Source of the DNA: Ruminococcus sp.
Lineage (GTDB): Bacteria; Bacillota; Clostridia; Oscillospirales; Ruminococcaceae
Assembly (NCBI GenBank): GCA_017517145.1
Contig: JAFXAJ010000085.1
Span: forward strand, 1 to 40,391
Direction of reading: 5' to 3'
Length of the DNA stretch: 40,391 nt
The notes beneath the pieces are model-generated. The model had not been told where the DNA came from. It saw nothing but the letters and a program-made list of their open reading frames with translations, and did no database searches. The position numbers and the translations under genes are program-made. Of the stretch, positions 6,989-15,848 are shown one piece after another (the first letter of the stretch is position 1; every line of letters begins with the position of its first letter).

Positions 6989-9304
6989 ATGTCAGAAAAT
7001 ATACTTAAATACAGTGTGCCTGCCGCAGATTTCGGTGAGGCGCTGCCAATCGGAAATGGCAGAATCGGCGGTATGGTATACGGCAAGCCTGCCGGTGAGA
7101 TTATCCGTATAAACGAAGATTCTTTCTGGTCGGGCGGTCTGCGTCACCGTATAAATCCTAATGCAAGAGAGGGACTTGAAACTGTTCGCCGTCTCCTTGC
7201 AGAAGGGGATATTCCCTCCGCTGAAAGGGAAGCATTCCGCAAAATGCAGGGTGTACCTGAAAATATGCGTCATTATATGCCCCTTTGCAACCTTGTAATA
7301 TCTATGGATATAGGAGGAAAGGCAAAGGAGTATTCCCGTATACTTGACCTTTCCACAGCAGTTACAGGAGTTAGCTTCACCGCAGGTGGAGTCCTCTACA
7401 CAAGAAATGTATTCTGTTCTGCTCCTGATCAGGTTATGGTTGTAGATATTCACAGTGATACTCCTGCGAAAATAAATCTCTCCTGCTGTCTTGACGGTTC
7501 AGATGAGCAGTGCGATGAAAACCGTCCCTGCGGCAGGAATATGCTGTCCTACACAGGCGGCAGCGGCGGCGTAAACGGCATATTCTTCGGAGTATGTCTC
7601 GGAGCGACTGCACAGGGCGGTGAAATTGAGACAATCGGCAATAAAATATACGTTCGCAATGCTGATTCCGTAATGCTTGTACTGTCCGCACGAACCAGTT
7701 TCTACACGGAAAATTATCTGGAATCTGCCGAAGTGGATGCGGAAATGGCATTGGGTTGTACCTATGACGAGCTTTATTACCGCCATGTTTCCGATTATAA
7801 GGAGCTTTACGACAGGGTAGAGCTTACCCTCTGCGACAACAGCGGCGAAAATCTCAGTGGATTTACTACAGATCAGCGCCTTAATCGTTTAAAGGGCGAT
7901 ATTATGGACAGCATGGACTGTGAAAGGCTTATCCATGACAATAAGCTGATAGAGCTTTTCTTCAATTACGGCAGATATTTGATGATAGCCGCCAGCCGTG
8001 CAGGAACTCAGCCTATGAATATGCAGGGAATCTGGAACGAGGACGCTGTTCCGCCCCTTGGCAGCAGATATGCTCTTAATATAAATACGGAAATGAACTA
8101 CTGGATTGCCGAAAACTGCGGGCTTACAGAATGTCATATACCCCTTTTTGAACTTATGGAGCGTGTCTGCGAGAACGGCAGAATCACCGCTAAGGAAATG
8201 TACGGCATAAACAAGGGCTTTGTATGTCATCACAATACGGATATATGGGGAGATACAGCGCCGCAGGACTTATGGGTTCCCTCTACCCTGTGGGTAACAG
8301 GAGGAGCATGGCTTGCACTTCATATTTTCGAGCATTACGAGTATACCCTTGACTGTGAATTTCTTGCGGAAAAGTATCATATATTGAGAGAGGCGGCGGA
8401 GTTCTTCACGGAATTCCTTATTGAGGACAGCGAAGGACGGCTTGTGACCTGCCCCTCTGTATCTCCTGAAAATACGTACATAACCGAAAGAGGCGTAACA
8501 GGCTGCCTGTGCATGGGACCGTCAATGGATACCCAGATTATAACAGTTCTTTTCAATGATGTCATAAAGGCGGCGGAAATACTCGGCAAAGACGAGGCAT
8601 TTTCCGAAAAGCTGAAAGGACTGCTCAGCCGTTTGCCCGAAACGGAAACAGGAAGATATGGTCAGATTAAGGAATGGGCGGCAGATTATGATGAAGTTGA
8701 AGCAGGTCATCGTCATGTATCCCAGCTTTTCGCACTTCACCCTGCTGACCTGATAACTCCCGACCGCACACCAAAGCTGGCAGATGCGGCAAGAGCAACT
8801 CTTGTACGCCGTCTTATTCATGGCGGAGGACATACAGGCTGGAGCTGTGCGTGGATAACAAATATGTGGGCAAGACTCTGTGACGGACACATGGTATATG
8901 AAAATCTGAAAAAGCTGATTACCCATTCCACATACCCTAACCTGATAAATAAAGAGCCTTCCTTCCGTATAGACGGAAATATGGGCGGAACAGCTGCCAT
9001 TGCAGAAGCTCTCCTGCAAAGCACAGCGGGCACGATAACTCTGCTGCCTGCCTTGCCCGATGACTGGAGCGACGGTTCTGTGCGTGGACTCAGAGCCAAG
9101 GGTGGATTTGAAATAAATATGCACTGGCAGAAATGCAGACTGAAATCAGCTGTCATAATCTCTCACTGCGGCGGTGTATGCCGTATAAGAACCAACTGCA
9201 CCGCAAGTATCTTATGTGATAAAAAGAGCGTGAATTCCCATATTGAGGACGGCGTTATCGTATTTGATACAGCGGCAGGGGAAAAATATACCATAACAAC
9301 ATAA
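6989..9304 (+). CDS. GH95 family glycosidase (alpha-L-fucosidase/alpha-L-galactosidase type), cytoplasmic
   Basis: Family 95 glycoside hydrolase, 771 residues from the ATG at 6989. That start is preferred because GGGGG (6977-6981) is 7 bases upstream; the ATG at 6983 is too close. The N terminus has the family signature EALPIGNGRIGGMVYG followed by INEDSFWSGG. Asn364 and Asn366 in NINTEMNYW, Glu494 in SVSPENTY and Asp662 in RIDGNMGG match the positions of the catalytic residues in characterised GH95 enzymes. There is no signal peptide, so the enzyme should act on imported oligosaccharides. GH95 members remove alpha-1,2-L-fucose or L-galactose; which sugar cannot be read here. First gene of an operon with GH26. 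Confidence 0.9.
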   Translation: MSENILKYSVPAADFGEALPIGNGRIGGMVYGKPAGEIIRINEDSFWSGGLRHRINPNAREGLETVRRLLAEGDIPSAEREAFRKMQGVPENMRHYMPLCNLVISMDIGGKAKEYSRILDLSTAVTGVSFTAGGVLYTRNVFCSAPDQVMVVDIHSDTPAKINLSCCLDGSDEQCDENRPCGRNMLSYTGGSGGVNGIFFGVCLGATAQGGEIETIGNKIYVRNADSVMLVLSARTSFYTENYLESAEVDAEMALGCTYDELYYRHVSDYKELYDRVELTLCDNSGENLSGFTTDQRLNRLKGDIMDSMDCERLIHDNKLIELFFNYGRYLMIAASRAGTQPMNMQGIWNEDAVPPLGSRYALNINTEMNYWIAENCGLTECHIPLFELMERVCENGRITAKEMYGINKGFVCHHNTDIWGDTAPQDLWVPSTLWVTGGAWLALHIFEHYEYTLDCEFLAEKYHILREAAEFFTEFLIEDSEGRLVTCPSVSPENTYITERGVTGCLCMGPSMDTQIITVLFNDVIKAAEILGKDEAFSEKLKGLLSRLPETETGRYGQIKEWAADYDEVEAGHRHVSQLFALHPADLITPDRTPKLADAARATLVRRLIHGGGHTGWSCAWITNMWARLCDGHMVYENLKKLITHSTYPNLINKEPSFRIDGNMGGTAAIAEALLQSTAGTITLLPALPDDWSDGSVRGLRAKGGFEINMHWQKCRLKSAVIISHCGGVCRIRTNCTASILCDKKSVNSHIEDGVIVFDTAAGEKYTITT

Positions 9305-9316
9305 GAGGACGTAAAT

Positions 9317-11101
9317 ATGAACATAAGGAAATTTTTTGCATTATTTACTGCGTCAGCAGTTCTGACGGCGAATTTATCAGCCTGCGAAAAGAAAAAGACT
9401 ATTCCTGCGGAGAATAAGCCATCACCTACAAAGGCAGTACAGACGGAGCTTTCCACAAAGCCGACAGAAGCTCCTGTACCCGTGGAGACATATCCCGACT
9501 ACCCCATAACATACCCCGAAATCGAGAAAAAGAGAACGGGCAACGTCTATGAGGCAGAGGATGCTCTCATGACAGAGGGGCTTATCTTTGACGACGCTAT
9601 CCCCGAACTGAAACAGGGTACTACAGAAGAAAGCGACGGCATAGCTATAAGCGGCAAGCATTACAGCGGCGACGGCTACGTAAGAGGATTCAAAAAAGAC
9701 GGCAGTTCTTACGTTGTTTTTGAGGTTGACGCACCAAGTAACCAGCACTATGACCTTTCTTTCAGTATTGCAGCAGATAAGGCGGTAAGCTGCCGTGTAG
9801 CTGTTAATGGCAGTGAAACAGCTGTCTTTGATACAAAAAGTGACGGTGAATTTACCCTTATTACTCTTTACGGAGTATTTCTCACTAAGGGCAAGACGAG
9901 TATTGAATTGCGTTCTCTCAACGGAGATATGCTTCTGGATTATCTGAAACTGTCGGATAATACATCTCTGAGTGCAATTCAGTATGAAGCCGACAGCAGC
10001 CTTTCCAACAAAGAGGCAGGGGAATCCGCAAAGGAGCTTATGAGTTTTCTCACAGAAAATTACGGAAAGTATACAATAACAGGACAGTATGCCTCTGACG
10101 AAACAAACAAGGAGCTTGAACTTGTATATCAGACTACGGGAAAATACCCTGCTATACGTTTTTCAGCCATGCACAATTCAGGCAGCAGCTTTGACAGCAC
10201 CTTCAAGGATATTGACGCTTGTGCAGAGTGGCATAACCGTGGCGGAATCGTAGGGCTTATGTGGTACTGGGAAGCTCCTTCAAAGAGCAAACCGTCGGTA
10301 TACACAAAAGAAACGGATTTTAAAATTGCAGATGCTGTAACAGATATAGACATAGCAACTCTCACTCAGGAGGAAATACGAGGACTTTACGGCGAGGGAA
10401 AAATTTCCGAGCAGTGTTACGGAATAATTCTCGACCTTGATAATATGGCAGGACAGCTGATGTCCCTGAAAAACAAGGGTGTACCGGTACTCTGGAGACC
10501 TCTCCACGAAGCGTCGGGAGATTGGTTCTGGTGGGGAGCAGGTTCTGTAGGCGACTATAAATGGCTGTGGAATCTGATGTATACACGATATACAGAGTAT
10601 TTCGAGCTGGATAATCTGATATGGGTGTGGAACGGTCAGAGCGAAAAGACTCTGGTTGACAAGAACACATTTGATATAGCTTCACTGGATATATACCTTT
10701 CCCCTGAAAAGGAATTCGGCAGCCGTTATGAGCAGTTTCTTGCCCTGCAGAATATTGCAGGACAGGATAAGCTGATAGCTCTCAGCGAGTGCAGTACGCT
10801 GCCTGATATAGATATGTCATTCCGTGACAATGCGGTATGGTCATTTTTCGGCTTGTGGTACGGAGATTATCTCCACGATAAAGAGAATGTTTTTTCTGAG
10901 ATGTACACGAAAAAGGATTCATTTATAAAGATTTACAACTCTGACGGTGCTTTGACTCTTGACGAATATGCTATTCTCAAAGACGGTGAGGAGCTTGTTC
11001 CACAGTATGATGAATCAGTAACGACAGCTGTTTCTACTACAGCGGCTGCAACAACGGAAACCACTGCAACAACAGCAGCTGAGACTTATGCGGCATGGTA
11101 A
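9317..11101 (+). CDS. Membrane-anchored CBM35-like/GH26 beta-mannanase lipoprotein
   Basis: A 594-residue lipoprotein with lipobox NLSAC and lipidated Cys23. A Pro/Thr-rich spacer (about 24-70) leads to a CBM35-like module (about 74-215, beginning VYEAEDA). The GH26 catalytic domain (about 225-545) has acid/base Glu398 in WRPLHEASGDWFWWG and the likely nucleophile Glu491 in IALSECS. The C terminus is a Thr/Ala tail without a dockerin, so this enzyme is held on the cell membrane rather than in the cellulosome. It follows the GH95 gene by 12 bases with an AGAGGA ribosome site. It probably trims mannan or glucomannan near the surface, while GH95 works inside. Confidence 0.9.
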   Translation: MNIRKFFALFTASAVLTANLSACEKKKTIPAENKPSPTKAVQTELSTKPTEAPVPVETYPDYPITYPEIEKKRTGNVYEAEDALMTEGLIFDDAIPELKQGTTEESDGIAISGKHYSGDGYVRGFKKDGSSYVVFEVDAPSNQHYDLSFSIAADKAVSCRVAVNGSETAVFDTKSDGEFTLITLYGVFLTKGKTSIELRSLNGDMLLDYLKLSDNTSLSAIQYEADSSLSNKEAGESAKELMSFLTENYGKYTITGQYASDETNKELELVYQTTGKYPAIRFSAMHNSGSSFDSTFKDIDACAEWHNRGGIVGLMWYWEAPSKSKPSVYTKETDFKIADAVTDIDIATLTQEEIRGLYGEGKISEQCYGIILDLDNMAGQLMSLKNKGVPVLWRPLHEASGDWFWWGAGSVGDYKWLWNLMYTRYTEYFELDNLIWVWNGQSEKTLVDKNTFDIASLDIYLSPEKEFGSRYEQFLALQNIAGQDKLIALSECSTLPDIDMSFRDNAVWSFFGLWYGDYLHDKENVFSEMYTKKDSFIKIYNSDGALTLDEYAILKDGEELVPQYDESVTTAVSTTAAATTETTATTAAETYAAW

Positions 11102-11113
11102 GGCGGTGAAATT

Positions 11114-12421
11114 TTGAATAATAATCTAAAAATAACCGTTCCAATGTCCCGTGACCAGCGAGAAATTTTCGACAAAATGACAGAAGCTGTCTCAAATTCG
11201 TCAGTAAAAACGGTAAGCTTCAATCTTTTCGGTACACTTCTCCTTTTCCCTTTTTTTGAAGATAAGGATATATACCTGCTGATTGAAAGGGAATTTCCCG
11301 ATGTTTCTACCGCAAAAAGCAGTTTTTCCGACTTGCGCATTGAAGCAGAAGCAGAGGCAAGGCGTAAAAGTAAAGAGAAATGTTCTGTTTCCATAGAGGA
11401 AATATACAGCATTTTAGCGAAAAAGGCAAAAATTTCCGCAGATGTTCGGGATACTCTGATAAAACGTGAATGTGAACTTGCCCTGAGCTTTGTATTCCCG
11501 AGAGGATTCGGTAAAAAGCTCTGTGATACGGCATCTGAGAGGGGAAAAAGTATAATCCTTGCGGCTGATACGATATACCCTTATGAAACAGTGCTTGCTA
11601 TGGCGGAAAAGTGCGGAATCAGCGGAAAGCTGCTTATGGCGAGAGATGTTGACAGCGGCGAAAACCGCAATGATTCGCTGTTTGACGCAATATTGAAAAA
11701 AAGTAAGGCATCCGCAGGCAGTCATCTTCACATCGGCGGAGATATTGCCGCAGACGTAGAAACACCCCTGATGAAGGGGGCGAAGGCGCTACTTCTTGCA
11801 GATGTAAAGGAAAATATGGCGAAAACAGGTAGATTGCAGGGATATTTCCGTTCAGAGCGCATATTTGAGTATGATACGGCGGAATATATCGCATTGCATA
11901 TTGCATTAGGAATTTACTCGGCGTATATTTTTGATATTCCACGAAATAAGGCGGTGCAGAGTGATTTCTGCGGAAACGCTTATATAATGGGATTTATTGT
12001 CGGCGGATGCGGACGTTATGCTGACATTTCTCGGCTTGATGCAGCAGAAAGAGCAGTTCTTGATGCAATATCCGACAAAGAGGATACACGGCGAGGCGGA
12101 GATGATTTTTATGAACTTTTTCGCCGTCATTCAGCAGAAATATCTCATATTCTCAATTTCAGCGGATTTGAACTGCCGCTGAAGCTGCTGACAGCTCACG
12201 GCGGAGCAGCTGATACGGGGCTGCTAAAATCGGTCATGGACGGAGAGACGTACCGCAAATGGAAAGATTCTATAACAGATGCACCTGCCGCCCCGAAAAT
12301 ACGCAGTGCAGAGGAGCAGAACAGCCTTGAAAAACTTGCTGACAGAATGTTCCCTCCAGGCACGAGAGTACGCAATATAGCGGATGGAATATTGTTAAAA
12401 ATGAAAAGAAAAGGAAAATAA
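11114..12421 (+). CDS. HAD-fold protein lacking the nucleophile Asp (predicted pseudoenzyme)
   Basis: A 435-residue protein with a haloacid dehalogenase-like fold in about residues 30-240. Motif I reads SFNLFGTLL, with Asn37 where the nucleophilic Asp of the family (FDLFGT or FDVFDT) should be; the codon is AAT, one base from GAT. The later motifs look intact, including HIGGDIAADVETPLMKGAKA near 200-220. The C-terminal half (about 250-435) is helical and unfamiliar to me; it resembles the extension of HAD proteins found with glycosyltransferases. Translation probably starts at TTG 11114, with AGGCGGTG (11101-11108) close upstream; the first ATG, at 11144, has no ribosome site. It is coupled to the GH26 gene, whose stop ends at 11101. 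Confidence 0.75.
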   Translation: MNNNLKITVPMSRDQREIFDKMTEAVSNSSVKTVSFNLFGTLLLFPFFEDKDIYLLIEREFPDVSTAKSSFSDLRIEAEAEARRKSKEKCSVSIEEIYSILAKKAKISADVRDTLIKRECELALSFVFPRGFGKKLCDTASERGKSIILAADTIYPYETVLAMAEKCGISGKLLMARDVDSGENRNDSLFDAILKKSKASAGSHLHIGGDIAADVETPLMKGAKALLLADVKENMAKTGRLQGYFRSERIFEYDTAEYIALHIALGIYSAYIFDIPRNKAVQSDFCGNAYIMGFIVGGCGRYADISRLDAAERAVLDAISDKEDTRRGGDDFYELFRRHSAEISHILNFSGFELPLKLLTAHGGAADTGLLKSVMDGETYRKWKDSITDAPAAPKIRSAEEQNSLEKLADRMFPPGTRVRNIADGILLKMKRKGK

Positions 12422-12515
12422 AGTCTTTTCCCAATTTAAAGCGACAAATAACTTCACGCTTTTAAAGTTTAAAGTAAATTCGATTTCAAGTTTTAAAAAA
12501 ACAGAAATTATATCG

Positions 12516-12575
12516 TTGCTGTTTTATATTTGTTTGTGATAAAATTTTAAAAGTTGAATTAAAAGTAAATTCAAC
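12516..12575 (+). promoter_or_regulatory. spo0A promoter and dyad at the transcription start
   Basis: TTGCTG (12516-12521) and TAAAAT (12540-12545) are spaced 18 bp. A perfect 8-base inverted repeat (12553-12560 and 12568-12575, 7-base centre) begins close to the expected start of transcription. It could be an operator or a leader hairpin. The rest of 12422-12606 is AT-rich and non-coding, with a second copy of AAAGTAAATTC near 12471. Confidence 0.55.
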
Positions 12576-12606
12576 GTAGATTTTTTTCACAATGGAGGAA
12601 AAAGCA

Positions 12607-13362
12607 ATGAACGGCAAAATAAAGGTTCTAATCGGTGACGACTCGGCCACTCAAGGTGTAAGCATCGCAAATAAGCTCAGAGAAAAGGGGATGTATGCTT
12701 ACACCAGAAAAAAAGATTTCAACGTAATAGTTGACTCCGTAAAAAATGATCCCCCTGATGCAGCAGTTTTTGACATTAATGTTCAGAACGGTGATGCAGT
12801 TTCAATCATGAAAAAAGTCAGAGAGCTTGGAGTCAAATTACCGGTATTCATCGTTACATCAGATTTTGATAATGAATTTATTGAGCGGCAGGTTATGGAG
12901 AACGGCTGCGCAAAGTTTCTTTTGAAGCCATACGATGCGGACGATCTCTACAATGCTATTAACTCGGCACTGAGCAATAAGGTTGACAGTCTCAGCGATG
13001 ATATGGAAATAGTAATTACGGATATTATACATCAGCTTGGAGTTCCTGCTCATATCAAAGGTTATCATTATCTCAGATCAGCAATTCTCTATTCCATAGA
13101 AGATAAGGCATTGCTGGAAAGCGTAACAAAGATGCTTTATCCCACTGTCGCCAATACTTATGATACAACTTCGTCGAGAGTGGAAAGAGCAATTCGTCAT
13201 GCAATAGAAATTGCATGGGACAGAGGAAATGTTGATACATTGAATTCGTTTTTCGGTTATACGGTGGATGTAGCAAAGGGAAAACCTACCAATTCGGAGT
13301 TCATTGCTCTTATAACGGATAAGTTAAGATTAAGATATAAATCAGTTTTGAGAAATTATTAA
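12607..13362 (+). CDS. spo0A: Stage 0 sporulation response regulator Spo0A
   Basis: Master regulator of entry into sporulation, 251 residues from ATG 12607. The GGAGGA at 12594-12599 lies 7 bases upstream; the ATG at 12592 overlaps that site and is not used. The receiver domain (about 4-122) keeps the acidic pair Asp11-Asp12, phospho-acceptor Asp56 in VFDINV, Thr84 and Lys107, the same numbering as B. subtilis Asp56. The C-terminal effector domain (about 140-251) contains [29 protein letters not shown] and KPTNSEFIA, which are close to the DNA-recognition core of Spo0A. It therefore looks functional. It is transcribed alone and lies about 25 kb from spoIVB rather than next to it as in Bacillus. 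Confidence 0.96.
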   Translation: MNGKIKVLIGDDSATQGVSIANKLREKGMYAYTRKKDFNVIVDSVKNDPPDAAVFDINVQNGDAVSIMKKVRELGVKLPVFIVTSDFDNEFIERQVMENGCAKFLLKPYDADDLYNAINSALSNKVDSLSDDMEIVITDIIHQLGVPAHIKGYHYLRSAILYSIEDKALLESVTKMLYPTVANTYDTTSSRVERAIRHAIEIAWDRGNVDTLNSFFGYTVDVAKGKPTNSEFIALITDKLRLRYKSVLRNY

Positions 13363-13417
13363 TTGGTTCCTGAAAGCCTTGAGGGTTATTCAGAGAACCC
13401 GACAAGGAGGAAAATAT

Positions 13418-13933
13418 ATGTCATTCAGAAAAATTGAATTATCAGAGCTTTCATTCAATCCCTTCGAGAAAATCGGCAAGGAGTGGATGCTTATAACAGG
13501 CGGTACAATGGAAAAGTTCAATACCATGACAGCTTCATGGGGACAGCTTGGCGTACTGTGGAACAGAAATGTACTTACTTGCTATATTCGTCCTAACCGT
13601 TACACTTATGATTTTGTAGAAAACGGCGATACATTTACAGTATCATTTCTTGGCGAGGAATACCGCAAGGCACTGGCATACTGCGGTTCACATTCAGGCA
13701 GAGACTGCGACAAAATGGCAGAAACAGGTCTGACAGCTGCGGAGTTTGACGGTGCGGCAGGAATTGAACAGGCTGAACTTGTAATGGTATGCCGCAAGCT
13801 GTACTCATACGATATGAACAGCGCGGGATTCCTTACGGATGACGGCATACAGGCTCAGTTTTTCGGCAGCGATCCCTATCATCGTGCATACATTGCTGAG
13901 ATAGTCGGCGTATACGCTAAGGACAATAAATAA
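13418..13933 (+). CDS. Flavin reductase-like (FMN-binding split barrel) protein
   Basis: A 171-residue member of the flavin reductase-like family, starting at ATG 13418 with AAGGAGG (13404-13410) seven bases ahead. The sequence ITGGTMEKFNTMTASWGQLGVLW is typical of the FMN-binding split barrel in this family; IRPNRYTYDFVENGDTFTVSF follows in the same register. Such proteins bind FMN and either reduce flavin or act as small flavoprotein oxidoreductases; no substrate is evident. A hairpin with one bulged base (13365-13374 with 13389-13399) separates it from spo0A, so the degree of co-transcription is uncertain. It ends at a shared terminator. Confidence 0.85.
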   Translation: MSFRKIELSELSFNPFEKIGKEWMLITGGTMEKFNTMTASWGQLGVLWNRNVLTCYIRPNRYTYDFVENGDTFTVSFLGEEYRKALAYCGSHSGRDCDKMAETGLTAAEFDGAAGIEQAELVMVCRKLYSYDMNSAGFLTDDGIQAQFFGSDPYHRAYIAEIVGVYAKDNK

Positions 13934-13938
13934 TTATA

Positions 13939-13964
13939 AAAGGACACGGCTTGCCGTGTCCTTT
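13939..13964. terminator. Bidirectional terminator
   Basis: Perfect 11-bp stem (13939-13949 with 13954-13964), 4-base loop, with A-rich and T-rich flanks. It lies between the convergent flavin reductase and permease genes and can serve both. Confidence 0.9.
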
Positions 13965-13973
13965 ATTATTACC

Positions 13974-14924
13974 TTAAATAACCCCGAAAGTTTTAAGCAG
14001 AAACAGCCATGTTGTCAGTGTAAACGCTGAACCTATAGTTGTCAGCATAACCGCAAATGCCGTAATTGTTCCCCTGTGACTGAAATTTCGAGCCATAACA
14101 TAACAGCTGCTCGTTGTGGCACTGCCAAGCATAATCAGAATTGCCACCAGCTTTTCATCACGGAATCCCAATGCAATCGCAGCAGGCAGGAATATTACGC
14201 AGAACAATACAAGCTTAATGAAGGTTACACCAAGCGTTACGCCGATTTTGCTTTTAGCTTCACTGACTTTAAACGATGCACCAAGGGCAATTAATGCAAG
14301 AGGAGTTGCCATGTTTCCAAGATAGGAAATAGTTTTTGACATAATTACAGGCTGCGGAATTTCAAGGAGCGACCAGCACAGACCAACAAAAATTCCTATA
14401 ATTATGGGATTATTCACAACGCCTTTCACCGTGTCAATAAGCAGTTTTTTCTTGCTGCTGCCTTGTTTTTCTGGGGAGGTTGCCGCCAGAACTGCTACAG
14501 CGATAATATTGTAAATGGGAACAGTACCGGCAATCATCATTGCCGCCATGGTAATTTCGCCGTAGATATTTTTAACGAAAGCAATACCGAGAATTGCCGC
14601 CGAACTTCTGTATGCCGCCTGAATTATTTCCCCCCGTTCCGCCTTATCCTTGTGGAAAATGGAGAATACAATCGCCAGACCAACGCTGAGCAGCGTGACA
14701 ATTACGCAGAACAGAACCATTTTCCCGTCCCATACGCCCTTGAAATCGGCGTTTGACAAGTCCGTGAACAGCAGTGCAGGCAATGCGGCTTTGAAAGTAA
14801 ACTTGTTCAGCTTTGAAGTGGTATGCTCATCAAGCAAATTAGTTTTTTTACATATATACCCGAATATCATCATCAGCACGACAGGCATGGTGGCGTTCAG
14901 GCTGAATTTCAGATTTTCTATCAT
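13974..14924 (-). CDS. AEC family (auxin efflux carrier-like) permease
   Basis: A 316-residue integral membrane protein with about ten hydrophobic segments in two blocks around a polar middle (about 150-165), as in the auxin efflux carrier family. The ATG at 14924 (MIENLKFSLNAT) is chosen because GGTGAT lies just upstream and a consensus promoter ends about 17 bases before it; a longer reading would start inside that promoter. Conserved-looking features include the Asn-Pro in VVNNPIIIG and the glycine-rich LIALGASF. Bacterial members carry small organic acids such as malate; the substrate here is unknown. It is monocistronic and divergent from birA. Confidence 0.88.
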   Translation of the reverse strand: MIENLKFSLNATMPVVLMMIFGYICKKTNLLDEHTTSKLNKFTFKAALPALLFTDLSNADFKGVWDGKMVLFCVIVTLLSVGLAIVFSIFHKDKAERGEIIQAAYRSSAAILGIAFVKNIYGEITMAAMMIAGTVPIYNIIAVAVLAATSPEKQGSSKKKLLIDTVKGVVNNPIIIGIFVGLCWSLLEIPQPVIMSKTISYLGNMATPLALIALGASFKVSEAKSKIGVTLGVTFIKLVLFCVIFLPAAIALGFRDEKLVAILIMLGSATTSSCYVMARNFSHRGTITAFAVMLTTIGSAFTLTTWLFLLKTFGVI

Positions 14925-14940
14925 ATTATCACCGTATATA

Positions 14941-14969
14941 ATTATATCATAATTTTTCCTATTTTTCAA
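14941..14969 (-). promoter_or_regulatory. Promoter for AEC permease
   Basis: On the minus strand, TTGAAA (14969-14964) and TATAAT (14946-14941) have a 17-bp spacer. Its -35 is 7 bases from that of the divergent birA promoter. Confidence 0.88.
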
Positions 14970-14976
14970 TATATGC

Positions 14977-15005
14977 TTGAATTTTTGGAGTATATATGAT
15001 ATAAT
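14977..15005 (+). promoter_or_regulatory. Promoter for birA operon
   Basis: TTGAAT at 14977-14982 and TATAAT at 15000-15005, spacer 17 bp. It is back to back with the permease promoter, so polymerases at the two sites would compete. Confidence 0.88.
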
Positions 15006-15035
15006 AATCATATATAAATCAACAGGGAATTTAAT

Positions 15036-15848
15036 ATGGATATACAGAATAAATGGAGTCCTCTTTTAGCTGAGAGGATAAAAAATGCAGATAAATCGGG
15101 CTTTTCACAGGGAAATATAATCGTCCTTGATGAAACGGAATCTACCAACAGCATTGCAAAAGCTCTTGCCGCAGAGGGTGCCTCACATGGCACAGTAGTT
15201 ACAGCGGAATCCCAGACAATGGGCAGGGGCAGACTTGGCAGGCGGTTTGAATCTCCGAAAGGGGCAGGCTTGTATATGAGCGTGATTGTAAGACCGTCTT
15301 TTGATATAGCTTTTGCACCGCTGATAACATCAGCTGCGGCAGTTTCAGCTGCGGAATCTGTTGAAAAGCTTTGCGGAGAATATACCGCTGTAAAATGGGT
15401 AAACGATTTGTACATGAATAGCAGGAAAATATGCGGTATACTTACAGAATCTGCCATTAATTCAAAGGGCAGTCTGGCTTATGCTGTAATAGGAATAGGC
15501 ATAAACGTGGGCAAAACGGAATTTCCTTCTGAACTGCGTGATATAGCCTCATCAATAGAAGCTGAAACAGGAAATATAATCGACAGGAATATTCTATGCG
15601 GTGAAATACTCGGACGGCTTGAATATTATCTTGAAAATATAGAAGAAAAACGACATATAAGCGAATACCGCCGCCGTGAAATGCTTACAGGAAATCACAT
15701 AACGGCGAATACAGGCGGCAGAGAAGTTGAGGGATATGCAATAGGAATCAATGAAAACGCAAATCTCCTGCTGAAACTGTCAGACGGAAGTGAAATGGTT
15801 CTTGCGTCCGGCGAAGCAAATCTGTGCCGTATAAGGAGAGAGAAATGA
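15036..15848 (+). CDS. birA: Biotin--[acetyl-CoA-carboxylase] ligase (monofunctional BirA)
   Basis: Attaches biotin to the carboxyl carrier protein AccB, also encoded in this window. The 270 residues hold the catalytic domain and the small C-terminal SH3-like domain. GRGRLGR at 63-69 is the biotinyl-AMP loop; KWVND (120-124) and KICGIL (131-136) carry conserved active-site lysines. The N-terminal winged-helix domain of the E. coli and B. subtilis proteins is absent, so it should not act as a repressor. First gene of the birA-flippase-deoD operon; its TGA overlaps the next ATG by four bases (ATGA at 15845), implying translational coupling. Confidence 0.95.
   Translation: MDIQNKWSPLLAERIKNADKSGFSQGNIIVLDETESTNSIAKALAAEGASHGTVVTAESQTMGRGRLGRRFESPKGAGLYMSVIVRPSFDIAFAPLITSAAAVSAAESVEKLCGEYTAVKWVNDLYMNSRKICGILTESAINSKGSLAYAVIGIGINVGKTEFPSELRDIASSIEAETGNIIDRNILCGEILGRLEYYLENIEEKRHISEYRRREMLTGNHITANTGGREVEGYAIGINENANLLLKLSDGSEMVLASGEANLCRIRREK

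Noticed and set aside
12441-12449. Partial Spo0A box upstream of spo0A (ATTTGTCGC on the minus strand)
   Set aside because: Two mismatches and placed well upstream of the promoter; too weak to claim autoregulation.
13365-13399. Terminator between spo0A and the flavin reductase gene
   Set aside because: The stem has a bulge and a 14-base loop and is not followed by a T run; mentioned only as a hairpin.
15036-15848. BirA as a biotin-operon repressor
   Set aside because: The N-terminal winged-helix domain is missing; only ligase and C-terminal domains are encoded.
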